Of a stretch of 64,000 bases of DNA, positions 53,510-61,459 are shown one piece after another. Numbering within the stretch: the stretch's first letter is position 1; each line of letters begins with the position of its first letter. Source of the DNA: Sandaracinaceae bacterium (lineage in GTDB: Bacteria > Myxococcota_A > Polyangia > Polyangiales > Houyiibacteriaceae); the NCBI GenBank assembly GCA_020633075.1, contig JACKEI010000008.1:1-64000 (forward strand), in the 5' to 3' direction. A program made the position numbers and the translations under genes. The notes under the pieces were generated by a model. That model searched no databases. It had not been told where the DNA came from and was given only the letters and a program-made list of their open reading frames with translations.

Positions 53510-54004
53510 GTGGAGCGCGACGCTGCGGTACTGCTGCGCCATCGCATGTTGGTCGAACTGCTGAGCGCGAACAGGGTCTTGGTGGGCGCGACGCCCAAGG
53601 ACAAGCTCGCGCTGCTGCGGATCGTCGCGGAGGCCTTCGTCGCAGACGACCAGCGCCTCTCCGCTGCGGAGATCCTGCGCGTCCTCGAAGACCGCGAGCG
53701 CCTGGCGAGCACCGGTGCGGGCAGCGGCGTGGCCATCCCCCACGGTCGCCTCGGGTCCCTCGCGGAGATGCGGGCGGTCTTGGTCATCATCCCGCGCGGG
53801 GTGGACTTCGACGCCATCGACGGGGACCCCGTCACGTTGGCCGTCGCTCTCCTCGGTCCGCTCGACCAGCCCAGCGCCCACCTGAAGGCGCTGGCGCGCG
53901 TGAGCCGGACGGTCCGCGACGAGGGCATACGCGCGGCGCTCCTGGCAGCAGACAGCGTAGAGGCCGTGATCAGTACGCTGCGCGCTCAGGCTTCGCGCTT
54001 CTGA
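53510..54004 (+). CDS. ptsN: Nitrogen-related PTS EIIA protein (PtsN)
   Basis: The EIIA-Ntr fold protein accepts phosphate from HPr and acts as a regulator rather than in transport. The 164-residue frame has MLVELLSANRV near the start, the active-site His in GVAIPHGRL, and a LARVSRTVRDEGIRAALL helix. A GTG at 53510 gives the full frame; the ATG at 53546 (MLVELLS) matches the usual family start and may be the true one. It is co-directional with hprK and ends facing hpf across a hairpin-bearing gap. Confidence 0.9.
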   Translation: MERDAAVLLRHRMLVELLSANRVLVGATPKDKLALLRIVAEAFVADDQRLSAAEILRVLEDRERLASTGAGSGVAIPHGRLGSLAEMRAVLVIIPRGVDFDAIDGDPVTLAVALLGPLDQPSAHLKALARVSRTVRDEGIRAALLAADSVEAVISTLRAQASRF

Positions 54005-54023
54005 GCCTGGCAGCGCGCTCCCC

Positions 54024-54055
54024 CCACCGCCGGCGCTTGCTGCGTCCGGCGGTGG
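54024..54055. terminator. Strong hairpin between converging ptsN and hpf
   Basis: CCACCGCCGG (54024-54033) pairs perfectly with CCGGCGGTGG (54046-54055) around a 12-base loop. It lies 20 bases after the ptsN stop and about 75 bases beyond hpf. No T-run follows on either strand, so it may be a factor-assisted or bidirectional terminator. Confidence 0.45.
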
Positions 54056-54131
54056 AGTGGAGAGGAGCTGGGCCGACGTGAGTCTCGACGTGCCGGCCAG
54101 ACGTCGCGGCGAGGGCGCCGCTCACCGGCTA

Positions 54132-54464
54132 TCAGGCGCCGTGCTTGCCGAGGTGCACCGACTCGTGAGCGTGGCGCATCTTGGCGGTCTCCGCGTCCTT
54201 GCGACTGCGGACCTGACGGTCGATCTTGTCCAGGACCATGTCGATGGAGGCGTACATGTCCTCCGACTCCTCCGTGGCCGCGTAGCGCTGACCCTCACAG
54301 ACGACGCTGATGTCGACTTGGTGCAGGTGTCTCTCTGTCGCGACGGTCACCTCGGCGGTCAGGGGCGCTCGCAGGAACTTCTGCAGGCGAGCGACCTTTT
54401 CGGTCGCGTAGGACTTGATGCCGTCTGACGGTTCGAGGTGGCGAAAGGTGAAGTTGATTCGCAT
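54132..54464 (-). CDS. hpf: Ribosome hibernation promoting factor, short form (HPF/YhbH)
   Basis: The 110-residue protein has the HPF beta-alpha-beta fold: INFTFRHLEPSDGIKSYATE, VDISVVCEGQRYAATEESED and MYASIDMVLDKIDRQVRSRK. It binds the small ribosomal subunit in starved cells. The long C-terminal dimerisation domain is absent, so it is the short form. It lies 44 bases after rpoN in the same direction, the arrangement familiar from rpoN-hpf-ptsN operons; here ptsN converges instead. Confidence 0.93.
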   Translation of the reverse strand: MRINFTFRHLEPSDGIKSYATEKVARLQKFLRAPLTAEVTVATERHLHQVDISVVCEGQRYAATEESEDMYASIDMVLDKIDRQVRSRKDAETAKMRHAHESVHLGKHGA

Positions 54465-54508
54465 CGTGCCTCCGGGGCGTGGCTGGGGTGTCGAGCTAAG
54501 AACAAGCG

Positions 54509-55987
54509 CTAAAAGTATTTCTTCCGTTTGCTGCTACTAAGAATGCCCAACATCTCGCGGTACTTCGCGACGGTGCGCCGAGCGATCTGAATCCCGTCCT
54601 GAGCGAGGACCTCGACGAGCTTCTGGTCGCTGTAGGGCGCCCGCTCGTCTTCCCCGCTGACGATCTTCTTGATGGCCTGCTTGACGCTCTCGCTTGCGAT
54701 GTCGGTGTCGTTGTCGCGCCGAATGGCGCTGTTGAAGAAGTACTTGAGCTCGAAGATGCCCCGCGGCGTGTGGACGTACTTGTTGCTCGTGACGCGTGAG
54801 ATGGTGCTCTCGTGCATGCCGACGGCCTCGGCGACGTCACGCAGGATCATGGGCTTGAGGTGCTCGATACCCAGGTCGAAGAACTCGCGCTGCTTCTCGA
54901 CGATGCACTCGGTGACCTTGAGGATGGTCTTGCGGCGCTGGTCGATGCTCCGGATGAGCCACTGCGCGCTGCGCATCTTGTTCTGGATGTACTCCTTGGC
55001 CTGCGGGTTCTCGGACATGGCCGAGCGGTAGAAGCCGCTGATCTTGAGGCGCGGCATCCCGTCGTCGTTGGCCACCACGAAGTACTCGTCGCCGACCTTG
55101 TGGACGTACACGTCCGGGGTGATGTAGCGCGGCTCTTCGGTGAAGTAGTTGCGGCCGGGCCGAGGCTCGAACTCCGCGATCATCTGCGCGATGTCGTAGA
55201 CCTCTTCCACCGCGACATCGAGGTCCTTCGCGATGGCGCCGTAGTTCTTGCGCTCCAGGTTCCCGAGGTGATGCCGGATGACCCGGATGCACAGGTCGTC
55301 CATCCCGAAGTGCTTGGCTTGGACCTCCAAGCACTCCTCGAGCGTGCGCGAGCAGACCCCGAGCGGGTCGAACTGCTGCATCATGGAGAGCACCTCCTCG
55401 GCGTCCTCCGGGTGCAGACCCGCCTCTTGGGCGAGGCGGGGCACGATCTCTTCGGGCGGGACCCCCTCCATGGAGAGGTAGCCGCGCGTGTCCAGGTTGC
55501 CGATGACCAGCGCCCCGAAGCGCTGCTCGTCCTCGACGAAGTCTCCCATGCGGAGCTGCCACGCGAGGTGATCCACCAGGTCCTCGGCGCGCGTCAGCGT
55601 CTGCTCGAAGCCGGGCATCTCGTCGTCGCCGCCGCGTCCCCGATAGCCGGGCATCGCGGGCTGCGCCGCGTGCGCCTCCAGGTAGCGCTCCCAGTCGATC
55701 TCTTCGCGCTTGGAGTCCACGGCCTCGGTGTTGGCGCGGTTGGAGTCCTCCGGGCCCGTCGGCCCACCGTCCTCGCCGTGAGAGTGCTGCACCGCCTCGG
55801 TCGTCGGTGTCACCTCGCGCGCGTCACGGCCGTCCATGGAGTCCTCGAGAACCGGGTTCTCGAGCAGCTCTTCGTGGACCAGCTCCGTGAGCTCCATGCG
55901 GGACATCTGCAGCAGCTTGATGGCCTGTTGCAGCTGAGGGGTCATCACCAGCTGCTGCGAGAGCTTGAGCTGCTGTTTGATCTCCAT
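54509..55987 (-). CDS. rpoN: RNA polymerase sigma-54 factor
   Basis: Sigma-54 directs transcription from -24/-12 promoters with enhancer-binding proteins. The 492-residue protein has the Gln/Leu-rich region I (LKLSQQLVMTPQLQQAIKLL), an acidic region II, the core-binding domain, the DNA-binding helix-turn-helix (LRDVAEAVGMHESTISRV), and the C-terminal RpoN box (ARRTVAKYRE). All diagnostic parts are intact. hpf follows in the same operon. Confidence 0.97.
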   Translation of the reverse strand: MEIKQQLKLSQQLVMTPQLQQAIKLLQMSRMELTELVHEELLENPVLEDSMDGRDAREVTPTTEAVQHSHGEDGGPTGPEDSNRANTEAVDSKREEIDWERYLEAHAAQPAMPGYRGRGGDDEMPGFEQTLTRAEDLVDHLAWQLRMGDFVEDEQRFGALVIGNLDTRGYLSMEGVPPEEIVPRLAQEAGLHPEDAEEVLSMMQQFDPLGVCSRTLEECLEVQAKHFGMDDLCIRVIRHHLGNLERKNYGAIAKDLDVAVEEVYDIAQMIAEFEPRPGRNYFTEEPRYITPDVYVHKVGDEYFVVANDDGMPRLKISGFYRSAMSENPQAKEYIQNKMRSAQWLIRSIDQRRKTILKVTECIVEKQREFFDLGIEHLKPMILRDVAEAVGMHESTISRVTSNKYVHTPRGIFELKYFFNSAIRRDNDTDIASESVKQAIKKIVSGEDERAPYSDQKLVEVLAQDGIQIARRTVAKYREMLGILSSSKRKKYF

Positions 55988-56079
55988 GAAGGCTCCGAGC
56001 CCGGGATTGGGCCAAGAGCGAGTATAGCGCCTCGCGCCGCTCCGAATCTAGCGACGCGATGAGATTCTTGCGGCGGCCC

Positions 56080-58941
56080 TCAGCGGCTCTCGCCGCGCCC
56101 GACGCGCATCATCTCGGCCAGGACCTCTCGCAGCGCGCGCAGCGGCCCGAAGACCTCGCTGCTCAGCTGTTCACCATGCTGCTCGGCCGCGGCGGCCTCG
56201 GCGACCACCGCGCGCTCGAGCGAACCCACCAGCTCCGCGAGCACGTCGCGCAGAGAGCCCCCGAGCTCGCCCCGCGCATCCGCCCGGACGACGCCCAGCG
56301 CGGCCACCGCGCCCTGTCGGGAGGCCACGGCGCGTGGGAGCGAGTCTTCGAACAGCCGCCGCAGCGCGCCCCCGCGCAGCAGGCCGCGCTGGTAGCCCAG
56401 ATAGGCGGAGAACGGGGACCCCAGCGCCGCGCGCACGCGCAGATCGAGATCAATGGGGGACGCTTGTTCGTCCTCGGGTCGCGTGCCCGCCATGGCCTGC
56501 GCCAGCGCGCCGCGCACCTGCGCGACCAGGCGCCGCTCGGCTTGTTCGAGCGCGAGGGTGAAGCGACGCTCCAGCAGCTCTCCCAAGAACGCCTGATCGT
56601 CGGCGGAGAGGGCGCTCCGCCCAAAGGTCGCTCCGCGGGGCTTGAGCACGCTGAGCAGCTCGTCCGCTGCGGCTTCGAGGGCAGCCTCTTCACCAGCGAC
56701 CACCGCGCGCACCGCATCGCGGGCTTGGTCCTGGAGCTCGGCGTGACGCGCGCCGATGCGCCCTGCGCGCGCGTTGAGGCGGGCCACCACGCGGGCCTGC
56801 CCCTCCACCAGCTCGCGCTCGGTCTCGAGCGCCTGGTCCAGGACCGCCAGCAAGCGGGACGCACACGCGCGCCGCTTCAGCTCGCGCGAGCGCGAGAAGA
56901 CCTCACGGTCCAGGTGGGCCAAGAAGTCCTCGAAGCCGCTGGCTGCGAGCGCGGCCTCGTCGCCGGCCAGCTTGGCTTTGAGGGCCGTGCGCCCCGAGAC
57001 GGTGACCAAGGCCCCCATCGGCTCCCCCGGAGGAGCGCCCGCGGCGTCATCCACCCAGCTGGCGCGCACGACGGCGCTGACCCTCTCGAGGTCCTCCTCC
57101 GACAGCCGGTCACGCTTGTTCAGCACCGGGATGACCTTGCGACCCGAGCCACGAAACGCGGCGTAGAAGCTGGCCTCGGTCTTCTTGCCGGCCTGAGACG
57201 CGTCGAAGACCCACAGCACCGCGTCAGCGCGGCGCGCGGCCTCTCGCGCGAGCTTCTCGTGCGCGGGGTCGAGGGCGTTGGTGCCTGGCGCGTCCATGAT
57301 CCAGACGCGCTCGAGGTCTTCACTGGGGAGCACGATCTCCACGTGGTCAACGGTCTCGTCGGCGGCGGCCGCGTCTGCCAACAGATCCCGGAGCGCGTCG
57401 TAGCCTCCCTCGCGCGTGCTCCCGTCCACGCGCACCAAGCGCACGCGCCGCGCGGCACCGCCGCGCAGGACGTTCAGGGTGGCGGTCGTGGGCACGATGC
57501 CCATGGGCGCGACCTCGGCGCCGATGATGGCGTTGATGAGCGTGCTCTTGCCGGCGTTGAATTCCCCGAGCACCGCGAGCAGGAGGGGCCTGTCCAGCTC
57601 GTCGCGCAGTCCGCGCGCAGCCCGCGCGACGTCTCCGAGGCCCTGCTTCTCGGCGAAGCGAGCGACCGCGTCGATCGCGCCGGCGAGGTCCACCTCGGCC
57701 GCGTTGGTGTCGGTCCAGCTGGCCTTGAGCGCGGCCTTGCGCAGCTCACCGACGCGCGCGCTGTCCACGCTGGCGTGCGGACGGCCACGGGAGACCCTGG
57801 GGAACGACTCCAGCTGCGCGAGCGCGTCTGCGGGGCGCCCCTGCCTGAGCGCCACCTGCGCGCGCAAGAGCACGCCGCGCGGCTCGTCGCCCGGGTCCAG
57901 CTGCGCGGCGGTCGCGACATCCCCTTGCGCGAGCGCGATCAACCCGCGCGCCAGCTGCTCGACCGGATCGCCCGGCGCCACCCGTGAGAGCGCGTCTGCG
58001 TAGCGAGTCAGCGCCGCGACGTCGTCTGGGTCCGCCACGCGGATGGCGCCCCGATGCAGCTCCACGTCGCCGCTGCCGTGCGCCGCCGCCGAGACCGCCT
58101 CGGCCGCAGCGGCCCCACGGCGCGCGGCGACCAACACGTCCGCCAGCGTCGCCAGGGCCTTCGGACCACCTCCCCGCGCGATGGCGGAGCGCGCATGCAG
58201 CTCGGCTTCGTCCACGCGGCCGGCCGCCAGCTGCCCCTCCGCGAGCGCGATGAGCGCGGTGGCGTCACCGGAGTCCGCGGCCCGGTGCAGCCAGCTCAAG
58301 GCCGGCTCGCTCAGCCCGGCGCGAGCCAGCGCCAGGCCCATGCGCGCGGCGTCGGAGGGTTTGAGGGCCTTGGGATCGAGCGACTCGGCGGCGCGCTCGG
58401 CGTCCGCGGCACGCCCAGCTGCCACCGACGCCTCGACCAGCCGCACCACGAGCGTGTGATCCTGCGGCGTCGCGCTCAGCGCCTTGCGCAGCTCGCGCAC
58501 CGCCCGGTCTGGACGCTCTCGCCGCCACTCGGCCTCCGCGCGCAAGCGACAGGCCTCCGCCAAGCGGGCCCCTCCTTCTTCGGCGAGGGCCCGTGAGGCG
58601 TCCCGCGCGGCGTCGGCCGCGAGCTGGATACGCCCCGCGTCCAACGCCAAGCGCGCGGCCCACAGCGACACGCTCGGGTCCAGCGTGGAGTGGGTGCGCG
58701 CCTCTTCGAGCGCGGCCAGGGCGCCCGCGTCGTCACGCATGCCTGCCCGCGCCCGCGCCAGCCCCAAGGCCGCGCGGCCGAGGCCGGGGCGCGTCGCGAG
58801 CACGTCCAGGAACAGCCGCTCGGCCTCTGGGAAGAGCTCCGCGCTGAGCGCCTCGTCGCCCGTGTCGAGCGCGTCACGCACGTCCTCCGGCAGCAGCAGG
58901 ACGTCATCCAGGAAGCGCCCCACCCGGTCGAGCAGCCCCAC
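56080..58941 (-). CDS. Dynamin-like GTPase with a long N-terminal TPR region
   Basis: Residues 1-440 of the 953-residue protein are a chain of TPR-like helix pairs (for example AELFPEAERLFLDVLATRPG). From 452 comes a dynamin-superfamily GTPase with G1 GEFNAGKST (459-467), G2 Thr in PTTATLN (484-490), G3 DAPGT (550-554) and G4 NKRD (608-611). The remainder is helical with Ala/Glu/Arg-rich coiled-coil stretches and no obvious transmembrane segment. Bacterial dynamins reshape or fuse membranes; the TPR half could recruit partners. It is downstream of pheA on the same strand (59-base gap). Cellular role is unknown. Confidence 0.88.
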   Translation of the reverse strand: MGLLDRVGRFLDDVLLLPEDVRDALDTGDEALSAELFPEAERLFLDVLATRPGLGRAALGLARARAGMRDDAGALAALEEARTHSTLDPSVSLWAARLALDAGRIQLAADAARDASRALAEEGGARLAEACRLRAEAEWRRERPDRAVRELRKALSATPQDHTLVVRLVEASVAAGRAADAERAAESLDPKALKPSDAARMGLALARAGLSEPALSWLHRAADSGDATALIALAEGQLAAGRVDEAELHARSAIARGGGPKALATLADVLVAARRGAAAAEAVSAAAHGSGDVELHRGAIRVADPDDVAALTRYADALSRVAPGDPVEQLARGLIALAQGDVATAAQLDPGDEPRGVLLRAQVALRQGRPADALAQLESFPRVSRGRPHASVDSARVGELRKAALKASWTDTNAAEVDLAGAIDAVARFAEKQGLGDVARAARGLRDELDRPLLLAVLGEFNAGKSTLINAIIGAEVAPMGIVPTTATLNVLRGGAARRVRLVRVDGSTREGGYDALRDLLADAAAADETVDHVEIVLPSEDLERVWIMDAPGTNALDPAHEKLAREAARRADAVLWVFDASQAGKKTEASFYAAFRGSGRKVIPVLNKRDRLSEEDLERVSAVVRASWVDDAAGAPPGEPMGALVTVSGRTALKAKLAGDEAALAASGFEDFLAHLDREVFSRSRELKRRACASRLLAVLDQALETERELVEGQARVVARLNARAGRIGARHAELQDQARDAVRAVVAGEEAALEAAADELLSVLKPRGATFGRSALSADDQAFLGELLERRFTLALEQAERRLVAQVRGALAQAMAGTRPEDEQASPIDLDLRVRAALGSPFSAYLGYQRGLLRGGALRRLFEDSLPRAVASRQGAVAALGVVRADARGELGGSLRDVLAELVGSLERAVVAEAAAAEQHGEQLSSEVFGPLRALREVLAEMMRVGRGESR

Positions 58942-59000
58942 CTAGCGCGCTCCTCTGTGGCGGCGCGGAGACGGCTGGACGCGCGGGGCAGACGTCACCG

Positions 59001-60185
59001 TCAGCTCGGACGGCGCGCGGGGTACGACCCCAGCACGCGCAGGAACGACGTGCATGCGCGCAGCTCCTCTAGCGCGGCCTGCGTCTCGGGGGTGGAGGTG
59101 TTGCCCTCGAAGTCCACGTAGAAGACGTACTCGAAGGGGGAGTCGGGCTGTGGCCGCGACTCGAGCTTGGTCAGGTTGAGGCCGTGGTTGGCCAGGGTCT
59201 GGAGCACCTTCAGCAAGGCGCCCTCTTCGTGCTTGGTGGACAGGATCAGCGACGTCTTGCAGTGCAGCGCGGCGTCGTAGACCGCACGCTCCTTCGCCAC
59301 CATCACCATGCGCGTGAAGTTGTCCTTCTGGTCCGCGATGCCGCGCGCCAGCACGGGCAGCCCGTACACCCGCGCCGCCTCTTCGCTCGCGATGGCGGCC
59401 TGCGAGAGGTCCTGCTCGTCTTTCACGCGCCGCACGGAGAGCGCGGTGTCGCTGAACGCCTCGGCGTGGCAGTTGGTCAGCGTCGCCAAGAACGCGCCGC
59501 ACTGGGCGAGCGCCACCGGGTGCGAGAAGATGCGGCGGATCTTCGTGAGCGGGACCTCGGCCACCCCGATGAGGCAGTGCTCGACGCGCTGCATCTCTTC
59601 GCCGACCAGGTGCAGGTCCATCTTGGCGAGCAGGTCGTAGTTCTCGTTGATGGACCCCGCGATGCTGTTCTCGATAGGCAGCACGGCGTAGTCGGCCATG
59701 CCGTTCTTGACGGCCTCGAGCATGGACTTGAAGGAGGGGAAGCCCTCGTACAGCACCTTCGCGTCGCGCGCGCCGAAGTGTCGCGTCGCGGCGAGGTGAC
59801 TGTAGGCCCCCTCGCCACCCTGGAACGCCACCACGATGGTGCGCCGGGGCTTGCCGTTGGGGTCGCCGGAGGTGGAGAAGTACTCCTGCTGCAAGCGCAC
59901 GGAGTGGTCGATGATCTCGCGGAAGATGCGCGTGACGAAGTGCGAGTCCAGCCCGGCCGCCTCGCCCCGGGCCACCAGCTTCTCGAGCAGCTCTTGCTCG
60001 CGCTGCGGGTCGCGAATACCGCGGCCGTGCCCCACCTTGAAGCGCGCGACCTGCTTGACGAGGTCACGGCGCTCTACGAGGGCGTCCACCAGCTTGCTGT
60101 CCACTGCGTCGAGGGCTGCTCGGAGGTCTTCCAGTTCTTGGTCCACGTGACCCCGAATGTGCCTCTTGCTGGTCGCGGCGTCCAC
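59001..60185 (-). CDS. pheA: Bifunctional chorismate mutase/prephenate dehydratase (P-protein)
   Basis: It converts chorismate to phenylpyruvate in phenylalanine synthesis. An N-terminal AroQ-type mutase (DLRAALDAVDSKLVDALVERR, residues about 15-100) is followed by prephenate dehydratase (FQGGEGAYSH, LPIENSIAGSINENYDLL, SHPVALAQC) and an ACT domain with GALLKVLQTLANHGLNLTKL and the ESRP motif for feedback inhibition. The start is uncertain: GTG 60185 has GGAGGG upstream and avoids the gene before; GTG 60146 is also possible. It follows the conserved unknown gene by 20 bases. Confidence 0.93.
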   Translation of the reverse strand: MDAATSKRHIRGHVDQELEDLRAALDAVDSKLVDALVERRDLVKQVARFKVGHGRGIRDPQREQELLEKLVARGEAAGLDSHFVTRIFREIIDHSVRLQQEYFSTSGDPNGKPRRTIVVAFQGGEGAYSHLAATRHFGARDAKVLYEGFPSFKSMLEAVKNGMADYAVLPIENSIAGSINENYDLLAKMDLHLVGEEMQRVEHCLIGVAEVPLTKIRRIFSHPVALAQCGAFLATLTNCHAEAFSDTALSVRRVKDEQDLSQAAIASEEAARVYGLPVLARGIADQKDNFTRMVMVAKERAVYDAALHCKTSLILSTKHEEGALLKVLQTLANHGLNLTKLESRPQPDSPFEYVFYVDFEGNTSTPETQAALEELRACTSFLRVLGSYPARRPS

Positions 60186-60205
60186 CGCTTCGGTACCCTC
60201 CGTGC

Positions 60206-60763
60206 TCAGCGCGGGCGTGGCTCGACGCGGCGCAGCGCGCCCACGCGCTCCAGGGTGAAGAAGCTGGGCGTCATGACCGTGCGGCGGCCGAGGTCCAGGT
60301 AGGTACACCCCAACAACAGCTCCGCGCTGCCAGGGTTGAGCGCCACGAGCGGGTCGCGCGCCCGCGACGCTGGGTCGAAGGGGGAGTTCCCGCCCAGCCC
60401 GTAGTCGATCAGCAGCCCCTGGTACATGGGCGTGGGCATGGCGTAGCCGACGGGGCGCACCACCTGATAGTGCCCGAAGCAGCGCTCACGACCGCCGCGC
60501 CGCTGCGGCGTCACGGGCGTGTCGTCTCCGTCCTGCTCCACGCGCACGTTCCAGCCGCGCAGCACCCCCGTGCGCGGCTCCCGGTGAAAGGTCTTCATGA
60601 ACTTGCGCCAGGTCAACGCCACGACCGGCGCAGGCAGGCCCAAGCTGATGCCGCGGTACTCACTGTCGTCGAGCGCGGCGGGTTCGATCGGGTGACCCGC
60701 CTGCATCAGGTCCAGCAGCGCGTGGCGATCGAGGGTCGCAACAGAGGCAGCGGTGTGAGACAT
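60206..60763 (-). CDS. Conserved protein of unknown function
   Basis: The 185-residue soluble protein has no signal peptide. Striking, probably conserved stretches are YRGISLGLP, LTWRKFMKTFHREP, GVLRGWNVRVEQDG, GLLIDYGLGGNSPFDP, RDPLVALNPG and a TPSFFTLERVG end. I recall similar unannotated proteins in other bacteria but no known function. It lies eight bases after a TetR repressor gene and 20 before pheA, so the repressor may control it. Confidence 0.75.
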   Translation of the reverse strand: MSHTAASVATLDRHALLDLMQAGHPIEPAALDDSEYRGISLGLPAPVVALTWRKFMKTFHREPRTGVLRGWNVRVEQDGDDTPVTPQRRGGRERCFGHYQVVRPVGYAMPTPMYQGLLIDYGLGGNSPFDPASRARDPLVALNPGSAELLLGCTYLDLGRRTVMTPSFFTLERVGALRRVEPRPR

Positions 60764-60771
60764 GGCGCAGC

Positions 60772-61425
60772 CTACTCCCGCGTGATCCCCGCCGCCACGA
60801 GCAGCAGCTCGGCGAAGCGCTTCTGGAACCTCTCGCGTTGCTCTTCCACAGGCGTGTCGCGCAAGCGCGCGCGCACGTGGTCGCCCACCAGCAGGTCACC
60901 GAACATCACCAACGTGATGAGCTCGAGGCCGAACGCCGCGTCCTCGCTGCTGAGCTTGCCCTCCTTCATGAAGCCCGAAGCGAAGGCGGAGAGCCCCTGC
61001 GCGATGCGCTTGAGCCCCTGTTCGTTCGCGGCCGGAAACGGGTCACGGCCGTGGGCCAGGAGGTACGCCAACAGCGTGGCCCGCTGCGGGTCCGCGACGC
61101 GGGCATAGATCTCGGTGAGGAGGTCCCCAGGGTCGATTCGTCCGCCCGCCCACGCGCCGCCTACCGCAGCCAGCACGTCTTCGCGCAGGACGAGCGCCGC
61201 GCGCTGGAAGAGCGCCTCGAGCAGGCCCTCGCGCGACCCGAAGTGATAGAGCACGCCCGAGTGGGTGACGCCGGACGCCTCCGCGATCGGCTTCAGGCGC
61301 ACGGCTTCGGGTCCGCCCTGCTCGAACGCCGCCTGGGCCGCGTCGAGAATGTCGGCGCGCGCCTCCTCGGCGGTCCGACGGGTGCGCGTGGGCGAGGGAC
61401 TCGGGTCTTGCTGGTCTGCGGTCAT
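60772..61425 (-). CDS. TetR family repressor divergent from the alkyl-sulfatase-like gene
   Basis: The 217-residue protein has an N-terminal helix-turn-helix (ADILDAAQAAFEQGGPEAV and GVTHSGVLYHFGSREGLLEA) and a helical ligand domain. The ATG at 61425 follows an in-frame TTG six bases earlier. A perfect palindrome in the 34-base gap to the divergent metallohydrolase gene is its likely operator, so it probably represses both itself and that gene. The conserved unknown gene follows after eight bases. Confidence 0.92.
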   Translation of the reverse strand: MTADQQDPSPSPTRTRRTAEEARADILDAAQAAFEQGGPEAVRLKPIAEASGVTHSGVLYHFGSREGLLEALFQRAALVLREDVLAAVGGAWAGGRIDPGDLLTEIYARVADPQRATLLAYLLAHGRDPFPAANEQGLKRIAQGLSAFASGFMKEGKLSSEDAAFGLELITLVMFGDLLVGDHVRARLRDTPVEEQRERFQKRFAELLLVAAGITRE

Positions 61426-61441
61426 TGACAACTTCGTGTTA

Positions 61442-61456
61442 CTGACACATTGTCAG
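61442..61456. promoter_or_regulatory. Perfect palindrome, probable TetR operator
   Basis: CTGACACATTGTCAG is a perfect 6-3-6 inverted repeat between the divergent tetR (start 61425) and metallohydrolase (start 61460). It lies three bases before the hydrolase ATG and 16 bases from the repressor ATG. Another TGACA occurs at 61426-61430 on the + strand, giving possible extra half-site contacts. Confidence 0.6.
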
Positions 61457-61459
61457 CGT

